From Candidatus Aminicenantota bacterium (lineage in GTDB: Bacteria > Acidobacteriota > UBA6911 > RPQK01 > JAJDTT01), in the NCBI GenBank assembly GCA_026706325.1, contig JAPOYZ010000377.1, positions 1 to 6,249 of the forward strand: a DNA stretch of 6,249 bases, given 5' to 3'. Under the pieces are notes generated by a model. The model was not told where the DNA came from. It did not search any database and saw only the letters and a list, made by a program, of their open reading frames with translations. A program made the translations under genes and the position numbers. This document shows, in pieces, positions 1 to 6,249 of this stretch. The first letter of the stretch is position 1. Every line of letters starts with the position of its first letter.

Positions 1-288
1 ACCCCGACCGAACGGCAATACCTCCCCTTCTCGGGACAACTCATCGCCTACGAGCTGGGCCTCCGCTTCCTCACGGACCATTTGGAAGGGGACGTCTATT
101 TCAAGATCCGAAGGGAGGGTCAGAACCTGGATCGCTGCCGCGCCCAGTTCAAACTGGTGGAATCCATCCAACAGCACCAGGAGCAGATGGTCCAGCTGGT
201 GGAGCAGATCGCCGGCCGTCGCGAATTTACGTCTTCGGATGCGTGGACCGCTTTGAGCCGTCCAAACGGGCCGTCGGAAACAGGCTAA
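1..288 (+). CDS. C-terminal fragment of a NahK-like sugar kinase (APH-fold phosphotransferase)
   Basis: Frame 1 is open from the left edge to a TAA at 286-288, giving the last 95 residues of a longer protein. Near its start the fragment reads YLPFSGQLIAYELGLRFLTD, then LEGDVYFKI (about residues 28-36) and NLDRCRAQFKLVESI (about 42-56). From memory of the family, this pattern (a helix ending GLRFLTD, the (D/E)GDVYFK strand, then an N-L-x-R-x-R-x-Q-x-x-L-V-E-S helix) is the C-terminal end of aminoglycoside-phosphotransferase-fold kinases related to N-acetylhexosamine 1-kinase and mucin-desulfation MdsC-type proteins. Those phosphorylate sugars in the cytoplasm with ATP. The ATP-binding and catalytic residues (Brenner HxD motif, DFG-like aspartate) lie upstream of the window, so activity and substrate cannot be judged. 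The last 25 residues, after VEQI, look like an unstructured tail. Its stop overlaps the stop of the convergent gene. Family placement is fairly sure; the exact sugar is inference. Confidence 0.75.
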   Translation, partial: TPTERQYLPFSGQLIAYELGLRFLTDHLEGDVYFKIRREGQNLDRCRAQFKLVESIQQHQEQMVQLVEQIAGRREFTSSDAWTALSRPNGPSETG

Positions 289-1454
289 GCGACCGCCTGT
301 CGCAATTGAAGATCGCGCGTATGATACGCGTGTATCGTGCGCTCGTCGTCCGACTTGCGGTAGATAACGATGGTTTGTTTGCGCGACTCGTCGGTCGCGG
401 AGTCAAACGCGTCGGTCCATCCCCGGATACGTGCCCGGACCGAGTTGGAGTCATTGCGAACAGCCCGGACGTTCCGTATTTGTTTGCCCAATTTGTTTCT
501 GAAGGGAAGTCGCAAGCGGGCTGAAACCCGCCGGCGCCAACGTGATTTGGCCATTTCTCCTTTCAATCTCCGGTGAAAGGCGCCGACCGGGTCGTCATCG
601 AGAATCTGTCTGAAGTCGTTGCCGTACCGTTCGACCTTTTCACGGAGTCGTGCATGGCGGAACTCGACGGTGGCAGGTGCGTCCTGGAGCCCCAGATACA
701 ACCGAAGGAGATCGACTTGAATGTCGAGGAGACTTGCGAGGAAGAACCGATTCAGATGCGAAACCAATAAACGGGCTTCGGCATCCGATTCGACAACTTT
801 GGCCAGCAGGCATTCAAATTTCTTTTTCAGGACCTTTACATCTTTCGCAACCACGGCGAGCTTAAACTTTACATCGTCGGAGAATTGCCGGACGTGCTCG
901 AATTCGGAACGGATTTCGTCGATCTGTTCCGCCGCGCTTTCGAGCCTGGCATAGTCCTCGGCATCGAGAAGACGACGCACGACCTCAACGGCCTCGAAGA
1001 GTCTTCCCAGAGTTCTCTGTACACGGTCCAGGCGCGCACAGATCATCACCGACGAAACGGTCGTGAAAAGCATCACCGGTACCAGGACCGGGGTCAGGGC
1101 GGCGCTGGCGGCGACAAACGGTGCCTGAGCAACGATCCCGGCCGGACCGACGACGGCGGACCCGACTCCCGCACCGATGGTCATCAGTGTTGCGGGATTG
1201 GCCGTTGCCAAGAAGATGTTGCCCGCAAGCAGCGACGACGCGGCTGTGCTGCCGACACCGAGCGTCGGGAGTATCCACGCACCATCAATGGCTCCGCCAG
1301 AATCGGGCGGGCGAGAGATATCCATAGATTCTCGCAGTGCGACACTGGCATCCCTACCAAGATCGACCAGGGCAATCTTGGGGTGTTCCTTGAAGGTCAG
1401 GAGTTGTCCGACAGGGTGGCGCGGTACTTCCTGCAGAAGATCTGGAATCTCCAC
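285..1454 (-). CDS. Unknown membrane-associated protein with long charge-free segment and coiled-coil-like region
   Basis: I do not recognise this 389-residue protein. It starts at GTG (1454-1452), preceded by GGAAGGA about 4-5 nt upstream, a good ribosome binding site. Residues 1-57 are a polar N-terminus. Residues 58-140 contain no D, E, K or R: a Gly/Ala/Val/Leu-rich stretch with small-residue repeats (GAGVGSAVVGPAG, about 94-106) and a very hydrophobic end (LTPVLVPVMLF, 120-130), able to span the membrane two or three times. Residues 141-255 are rich in heptad-like leucine/valine patterns and charges (RLDRVQRTLGRLFEAVEVV; KDVKVLKKKFECLLAKVVE), as in long amphipathic helices or coiled coils. 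Residues 300-346 are strongly basic (KSRWRRRVSARLRLPFRNK). There is no signal peptide and no visible catalytic motif. It follows the permease gene by 48 bp on the same strand, so co-transcription is likely. Sampled stretches of its 3' part are near 55% GC. An alpha-pore-forming or membrane-remodelling protein is one possibility, but that is only inference. Confidence 0.72.
   Translation of the reverse strand: MEIPDLLQEVPRHPVGQLLTFKEHPKIALVDLGRDASVALRESMDISRPPDSGGAIDGAWILPTLGVGSTAASSLLAGNIFLATANPATLMTIGAGVGSAVVGPAGIVAQAPFVAASAALTPVLVPVMLFTTVSSVMICARLDRVQRTLGRLFEAVEVVRRLLDAEDYARLESAAEQIDEIRSEFEHVRQFSDDVKFKLAVVAKDVKVLKKKFECLLAKVVESDAEARLLVSHLNRFFLASLLDIQVDLLRLYLGLQDAPATVEFRHARLREKVERYGNDFRQILDDDPVGAFHRRLKGEMAKSRWRRRVSARLRLPFRNKLGKQIRNVRAVRNDSNSVRARIRGWTDAFDSATDESRKQTIVIYRKSDDERTIHAYHTRDLQLRQAVA
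317..342 (+). other. Stem-loop just downstream of the kinase stop, inside the convergent gene
   Basis: In plus-strand RNA, GCGUAUGAUAC (317-327) can pair with GUAUCGUGCGC (332-342) around a GCGU loop, giving 11 pairs of which two are G-U. In the minus-strand RNA those two become A-C mismatches, so the hairpin is better for the kinase transcript. It begins 29 nt after the kinase stop. No T-run follows, so it is not a standard intrinsic terminator. It may protect the 3' end of the kinase mRNA or be a by-product of coding sequence. Confidence 0.35.
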
Positions 1455-1502
1455 GGTGTCCTTCCGTGTTGCAACAACGAACCGTTATCGCACGAGCGGG
1501 CG

Positions 1503-2597
1503 TTACTCGTAGCCCAGGGCCGTGACCGGATCCAGCTTGGCCGCCTTCCACGCCGGATAGAGAGCGCCCATCACGGTTCCGCCCATGGAAATCCCCACCA
1601 CCGCCACTCGCCAGAGGGGCTGGATAATCACAGGCAAGGAGGGAAAATTGACCGCGATCAGGCTGAGGACTCCCCAGGTCAGGAGGAAACCGGAGATCAG
1701 GCCCAGCACCGAAACCAGCAGGGACTCCTCGAGAAAGAGGCGGACGATATAGGACTTGGAAGCCCCCAGGGACTTGAGGATGCCGATTTCCCGGGTCCGC
1801 TCCACAATGGTGCTGTAGGTGGCCGTAAGCGTCACCAGGAAGCTCATGGCCACGGCCAATGCGACGATCACCAGGAGAAATTCGCGGAAAACGGGTGTGG
1901 TGGAAGTGAAGAGCTGTTCCAGGTTCCTGGTGGCCGTCACCTTGTAGTTTTCGAACCGGGTTTCCAGCGCCGTTCGAACCTCGTCGTGGGACCTTCCGTC
2001 CTCGGCCCGGATGAAGAAGACCGAGCACTTGTCCGGAGTCCCGTTGATCCTCTGCAGGGTCTCGAGTGGGATCATGGCCCGGCCGGCGGTTCCCCTCTGG
2101 TAGATCCCGGTAATCTTGAAACTGTGCCCCAGGAGGTCGATCTCCTGTCCGACTTCGACGTCGTTGTTGGAGGCGTAGAGTTCGTCGACAACGGCCTCGT
2201 CACCTGTCTCGAAAAATCGTCCCTGGACGAACTTCAGTCCGTCATTGACTCTCTGGAAGCTGGCCGCCTCCACGCCGAAGACCGCGAAGAAGTTCCTGCT
2301 GACGACCTTCACCATGATCGGTGTCGAAGCCTCGACGCCGTCCACCTTCTCGATGACCTGCCCGATCCTCACGTCCATGGCGCCGCTGTTGAGCGCCAGG
2401 AAGAAGGAGGCGTCCGGTGGCTGAAGCATGAAGTCCCCACCGATGCGGCGGGTCCGCTCAGCCTGATCGAGCAACTGCCCGTAGGAAAGTCCCACGCTTA
2501 CCAGCACCAGCACCACGCCCAGGGAAACGGCCATGATGTTGACGCAGGTGCGGGTCGGCCGCTGGCGAAGGTTGGAGAGAATCAGGTGCCACATCAT
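1503..2597 (-). CDS. MacB/FtsX-type ABC transporter permease
   Basis: This complete 364-residue protein has the architecture of the MacB/LolCE/DevC permease superfamily. A membrane helix at about 19-39 is followed by a large extracytoplasmic domain at about 40-235 (MacB_PCD type). Three C-terminal helices lie at about 238-260, 288-316 and 330-348 (FtsX domain). The cytoplasmic coupling segment ERTREIGILKSLGAS (266-280) and the C-terminal PAWKAAKLDPVTALGYE are hallmarks of the family. Such permeases work as dimers with a separate ATPase, and by mechanotransmission extract lipoproteins or export peptides, toxins or antibiotics across the envelope. No ATPase gene is in the window; it would have to lie elsewhere. 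The start is one of two tandem ATGs (2597-2595 or 2594-2592). The frame stays open further up to a TAG at 2660-2658 but has no other start codon, and no good Shine-Dalgarno is visible. The 600-residue open frame on the opposite strand is a shadow of this gene and its neighbour. Confidence 0.93.
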   Translation of the reverse strand: MMWHLILSNLRQRPTRTCVNIMAVSLGVVLVLVSVGLSYGQLLDQAERTRRIGGDFMLQPPDASFFLALNSGAMDVRIGQVIEKVDGVEASTPIMVKVVSRNFFAVFGVEAASFQRVNDGLKFVQGRFFETGDEAVVDELYASNNDVEVGQEIDLLGHSFKITGIYQRGTAGRAMIPLETLQRINGTPDKCSVFFIRAEDGRSHDEVRTALETRFENYKVTATRNLEQLFTSTTPVFREFLLVIVALAVAMSFLVTLTATYSTIVERTREIGILKSLGASKSYIVRLFLEESLLVSVLGLISGFLLTWGVLSLIAVNFPSLPVIIQPLWRVAVVGISMGGTVMGALYPAWKAAKLDPVTALGYE

Positions 2598-2824
2598 CGC
2601 ATCACGCCCGGACCACTGGCGGTCCCAAGGCCAAACCCGTTTCCCACCGGGACAAGGCTATCCTGCCTCTTCGGGATACCTGCATAATTTTATTCGCTCG
2701 GAAGTCCGGGGTGCAACTTGGGACCTGATGGAAGACGTTGACTCTGCACTCGTTCGCGCCCATCCTGATTGGCGACACGAGCTTCAGGACAATGACGCGC
2801 CCCGCTTCAAGAAAGGATCCCGCC
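2598..2824. promoter_or_regulatory. Divergent intergenic region between the permease and monooxygenase genes
   Basis: This 227-bp stretch separates two divergently transcribed units and should hold both promoters. I see no convincing gene in it. Its most AT-rich island is at 2683-2694, unusual against the GC-rich surroundings. For the plus-strand unit two weak candidates exist: CATAAT at 2683-2688 (5/6 to the -10 consensus, no good -35), and TTGACT at 2738-2743 followed 17 bp later by CATCCT at 2761-2766 (a good -35 with a poor -10). The minus-strand candidate is listed separately. No operator palindrome or riboswitch is evident. The region is certain as a divergent intergenic space; the promoter positions are guesses. 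Confidence 0.5.
2687..2716 (-). promoter_or_regulatory. Candidate promoter for the permease/unknown-protein unit
   Basis: Read on the minus strand, TTGCAC (2716-2711, 3/6 to the -35 consensus with the TTG core) is followed after 18 bp by TAAAAT (2692-2687, 5/6 to the -10 consensus). Transcription would begin near 2680 and leave a leader of roughly 80 nt before the permease ATG. The match is modest, but it sits at the only AT-rich island of the divergent region and faces the right way. Confidence 0.3.
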
Positions 2825-3940
2825 ATGACCCATCAGCCAGCCCTTCAGCTCGGAATGTTCCTCATGCCCGTGCACGATCCGGACAAGCCCCTGGCTCAAT
2901 GTTTCGACGAGGACCTGGAATTGGTCGTGCGATGCGAGGAACTGGGATTTTCAGAGTTCTGGGTGGGAGAGCATCACTCCTCCAGCGTGGAAAACATTGT
3001 CATGCCGGAGATCTTCATCGGCAAGGCGTTGGGAATGACCTCACGAATCCGGATCGGACCGGCCCCGGTCTGCCTTCAGTACCACCATCCGGCTCACGTC
3101 GCCTCGCGCCTGGCCTTTCTGGATCACCTCTCCCACGGGCGCCTCAACCTCTGCTTCGGTCCCGGAGCGATCCCCAGCGACATGGAGGTATACGGCGTCG
3201 ATCCGAAGCAATCCGGCGGTATGGTCGGCGAAGCTATCGAAGCCATCCTGGGGATCTGGAGCCAGGATCCCCCCATCGAGTTCCACGGGAGGTTCTGGGA
3301 CTTCCGTCTCTCCGAGACCATCGACCCGGAAATGGGCGTGGGCGTCCTCCACAGACCGCTCCAGCAACCCCACCCGCCCGTCATGGTGCCGTGCATCACC
3401 CGCGACTCGGTGGGCGTCCAGAAGGCGGCCGGCCGCGGCTTCCTTCCCATCAGCCACCACATGGTGTCGACGGAAACCTTGCAGAACCATTGGTCGACCT
3501 ACGAGTCGGGAGCCCGCCGACACGGCCGCAACGCGCGGATCAGCGACTGGCGGGTCTCCCGCAACGTCTTCGTGGCCGAAACCACCGGGGAAGCCCGCCG
3601 GCTGGCCGCCGGCAACTCCATGGGGAAATGCATCGAATACATCCTGGAGCTGACCCGGAGGGGACCGGGCCTGGAGATCTGGAAACGGGATCCTGCCATG
3701 AGCGACGCCGATTGCAATCTGGACTATTTCATGGACGAGGTGGTGATCGCGGGGGACCCGCCCCGGGTCACGCAGATGCTCCGGGAATTGAAGGCCCAGG
3801 TCGGCGACTTCGGGACTCTCGTCCTGACCGCTCATGACTGGGACGACAAGCAGAGTTGGATCCGGAGCCTGGAGCTCTTGGCCCAGGAGGTGATTCCTGC
3901 ACTGAACGCCGGTCCTCCCGAGCCCGCGGAGACGAATTGA
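2825..3940 (+). CDS. LLM-class flavin-dependent monooxygenase (LimB-like)
   Basis: The product, 371 residues from the ATG at 2825, belongs to the bacterial luciferase-like superfamily. These TIM-barrel enzymes use reduced FMN, usually supplied by a separate reductase, and O2 to oxidise a substrate in the cytoplasm. Visible signatures are GFSEFWVGEHHSS (41-53), the strand SRIRIGPAPV (73-82), YHHPAHVASRLAFLDHLSHG (86-105) and LNLCFGPGAIPSD (107-119). This set resembles the limonene 1,2-monooxygenase (LimB)/alkanal monooxygenase group more than the F420-dependent enzymes. The family is broad, so the substrate is unknown. I chose ATG 2825 because AAGAAAGGA lies about 8 nt upstream and the family-like N-terminus (LQLGMFLMPVHDP) begins just after it. 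The frame is open upstream to 2738, with another ATG at 2792 that is worse placed for a ribosome binding site. The gene is the first of a three-gene plus-strand set, 37 bp before the cyclase gene. Length is normal and no defect is seen. Confidence 0.92.
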   Translation: MTHQPALQLGMFLMPVHDPDKPLAQCFDEDLELVVRCEELGFSEFWVGEHHSSSVENIVMPEIFIGKALGMTSRIRIGPAPVCLQYHHPAHVASRLAFLDHLSHGRLNLCFGPGAIPSDMEVYGVDPKQSGGMVGEAIEAILGIWSQDPPIEFHGRFWDFRLSETIDPEMGVGVLHRPLQQPHPPVMVPCITRDSVGVQKAAGRGFLPISHHMVSTETLQNHWSTYESGARRHGRNARISDWRVSRNVFVAETTGEARRLAAGNSMGKCIEYILELTRRGPGLEIWKRDPAMSDADCNLDYFMDEVVIAGDPPRVTQMLRELKAQVGDFGTLVLTAHDWDDKQSWIRSLELLAQEVIPALNAGPPEPAETN

Positions 3941-3953
3941 TTCGGAAGCCGAA
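3941..3953 (+). repeat. Small inverted repeat after the monooxygenase stop codon
   Basis: TTCGG-AAG-CCGAA is a perfect 5-bp inverted repeat with a 3-nt spacer directly after the TGA at 3938-3940. It could form a short hairpin in the 37-nt gap before the cyclase gene. There is no T-run, so it is not a terminator; at most it would affect mRNA stability or processing between the two cistrons. It may equally be chance. Confidence 0.3.
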
Positions 3954-3977
3954 CATGACGCGAGGGAGAATAAAATC

Positions 3978-4937
3978 ATGAGGCTCATCGGGTTCATACT
4001 GCTCTGCTGGTCCATGCAGTCGGTTGCCGGGCCCCAGGAAACACCCGTCGGTTCCCGCTGGTGGCCTTCCGAGTGGGGCGCCGGGGATCAACGCGGCGCC
4101 GCCAACCGGATCACGCCGGCCAAGGTCCTGGAAGCCGGCCGGCTCATCCGCACCGGCAAGATCTACTCCCTCGGTCAGGTCTACCAGGAGGGGATGCCAC
4201 TGGCGGGCAAGCGGCATTTCAAGCTGACCATTCCGGGGTCCCCGACTTCGGGCGACCCCACGGGAACCAATGGACTCGTGGGATTCGACGAGATGTTAAG
4301 CGGGGAGATCGGTCAGGTGGGAACCCAGTTCGACGGACTCGGCCACGTGGGCGTTCGTCTGCCCGACGACGACTATTTCTACAACGGCTTCCGGCGATCC
4401 CGATTCGCCACCCCCTACGGGCTCCTGAAGCTGGGCGTCGAGAATGTGGGCGTCTTCTTCACCCGCGGAGTCCTCATCGACGTGGCTTCGTACAAGGGTG
4501 TGGACCGGCTGCAGCCAGGCTACGTCATCACCTCGGACGACCTGCAGGGCTCCCTGAAGCGACAGGGCGTGGAGATTCGAGAGGGGGACGCGGTCCTGAT
4601 CCGCACCGGCCACGAGAAACTCTGGATGCGGGACAACGACCAATACAACTCGGGTGAGCCCGGGATCGGCATGGAGGCGGCCCGCTGGCTCAGCAGCCGG
4701 AAAACGGTCCTGACCGGAGCCGACAACTGGGGCATCGAGGTGGTCCCGCACGAGAATCCGGACCGCCCCTTCGAAGTGCACCAGTGGATGCTGGTGCGAC
4801 ACGGGATCTACAACCTGGAGAACCTCACGCTGGAGGAGCTGGCGCGGGACAAGGCCTACGAGTTCGCCTTCATCTTCTCCCCTCTGCGCCTGAAGGGAGC
4901 CACCGGATCTCCGGGGAATCCCATCGCGGTTCGTTGA
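3978..4937 (+). CDS. Secreted cyclase-family metal-dependent hydrolase (PF04199)
   Basis: This 319-residue protein belongs to the cyclase/kynurenine formamidase-like family, metal-dependent hydrolases of amide or lactone bonds. The sequence shows QVGTQFDGLGH (113-123), equivalent to the family's HxGTHxDxxxH metal motif with D119 and H123 kept. It also shows GADNWGIEVVP (247-257) and VHQWMLVRHGIYNLENL (267-283), whose histidine and glutamate match the catalytic region. Residues 27-45 (RWWPSEWGAGDQRGAANRI) and the C-terminal PLRLKGATGSPGNPIAVR are typical of the longer bacterial subgroup. The first 18 residues (R2, a hydrophobic core, VAG before P19) look like a signal peptide, so the enzyme probably acts outside the cytoplasm. 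There is no lipobox. The ATG at 3978 follows GAGGGAG at a spacing of about 9 nt. The gene lies 37 bp after the monooxygenase and 28 bp before the transporter, so co-transcription is likely. Q113 and Q117 replace histidines of the classic KynB motif. I recall GTQ-type members as common, so the enzyme is probably active. Substrate unknown. Confidence 0.9.
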   Translation: MRLIGFILLCWSMQSVAGPQETPVGSRWWPSEWGAGDQRGAANRITPAKVLEAGRLIRTGKIYSLGQVYQEGMPLAGKRHFKLTIPGSPTSGDPTGTNGLVGFDEMLSGEIGQVGTQFDGLGHVGVRLPDDDYFYNGFRRSRFATPYGLLKLGVENVGVFFTRGVLIDVASYKGVDRLQPGYVITSDDLQGSLKRQGVEIREGDAVLIRTGHEKLWMRDNDQYNSGEPGIGMEAARWLSSRKTVLTGADNWGIEVVPHENPDRPFEVHQWMLVRHGIYNLENLTLEELARDKAYEFAFIFSPLRLKGATGSPGNPIAVR

Positions 4938-4954
4938 TCTCGAAGACGCAGAAT

Positions 4955-4965
4955 TGGAGGCCTCC

Positions 4966-4966
<1 letters not shown>
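4955..4966 (+). promoter_or_regulatory. Ribosome binding site of the transporter gene inside a 12-bp palindrome
   Basis: TGGAGGCCTCCA is a perfect palindrome in which GGAGG (4956-4960) is a strong Shine-Dalgarno placed 5 nt before the ATG at 4966, whose A is the last base of the palindrome. This site decides the transporter start. A hairpin would need a 4-nt GGCC loop on a 4-bp stem, so sequestration in the mRNA would be weak. Confidence 0.6.

Positions 4967-6249
<1,283 letters not shown>

Noticed and set aside
885..2687. A 600-residue open frame on the plus strand.
   Set aside because: It lies opposite the clear MacB/FtsX permease and the N-terminal half of the unknown gene. Its translation is rich in H, R, G, Q and D with no domain, as expected for an antisense shadow in GC-rich DNA.
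2738..2824. An N-terminal extension of 29 residues on the monooxygenase.
   Set aside because: The upstream starts lack a well-spaced ribosome binding site. AAGAAAGGA before the ATG at 2825 and family-like residues right after it favour the shorter form.
2602..2826. A 74-residue minus-strand frame filling the divergent region and ending 4 nt before the permease ATG.
   Set aside because: The position is tempting for a coupled small gene, but it has no good ribosome binding site, no recognisable motif, an arginine-rich composition typical of non-coding GC-rich frames, and it would cover the likely promoters.
3987..4007. A lipoprotein signal in the cyclase, because of a cysteine at residue 10.
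   Set aside because: The residues before it are ILL, and a lipobox needs a small residue (G, A or S) just before the cysteine. An ordinary signal peptide fits better.
3041..4015. A 324-residue open frame on the minus strand.
   Set aside because: It is opposite the monooxygenase gene with its LLM signatures, and has no recognisable domain.

Overview
The window holds six protein-coding genes, two of them cut by its edges, and no RNA gene, CRISPR array or insertion sequence that I can recognise. Coding density is high and hand-counted stretches of the typical genes run at about 60-68% GC. That base composition, together with a secreted cyclase-family hydrolase, a POT peptide transporter, a MacB/FtsX-type permease and a NahK-like sugar kinase, suits a free-living or host-associated GC-rich Gram-negative bacterium. 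Acidobacteriota or a similar environmental lineage is my guess; no marker gene is present to prove it.

Left part (1-1454). A plus-strand gene entering from the left edge is the C-terminal end of an aminoglycoside-phosphotransferase-fold kinase, probably of the N-acetylhexosamine kinase (NahK) type. It converges on a minus-strand gene of unknown function (285-1454), and the two stop codons overlap. The unknown 389-residue protein is the least explained object here. It has an 83-residue stretch without any charged residue, then a long helical, coiled-coil-like region, then a very basic tail. Its C-terminal two thirds is less GC-rich than its neighbours.

Middle (1503-2824). On the same minus strand and 48 bp upstream of the unknown gene lies a complete 364-residue MacB/FtsX-type ABC transporter permease with no ATPase gene beside it. 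The two probably form one transcription unit. It starts in a 227-bp divergent intergenic region (2598-2824) that contains an AT-rich island with candidate promoter elements.

Right part (2825-6249). Three plus-strand genes with 37- and 28-bp gaps form a probable operon: a LimB-like flavin-dependent monooxygenase of the luciferase-like (LLM) superfamily, a secreted cyclase-family (PF04199) metal-dependent hydrolase, and a POT/PTR-family proton-coupled peptide transporter that runs off the right edge. Read together they suggest scavenging of a small amide, lactone or peptide-like compound: hydrolysis outside the cytoplasm, uptake of the product with protons, and oxidation inside. The substrate cannot be read from sequence.

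Nothing here is a proven new system. The best candidates for a second look are the charge-free/coiled-coil protein with its orphan permease, and the monooxygenase-cyclase-transporter operon.
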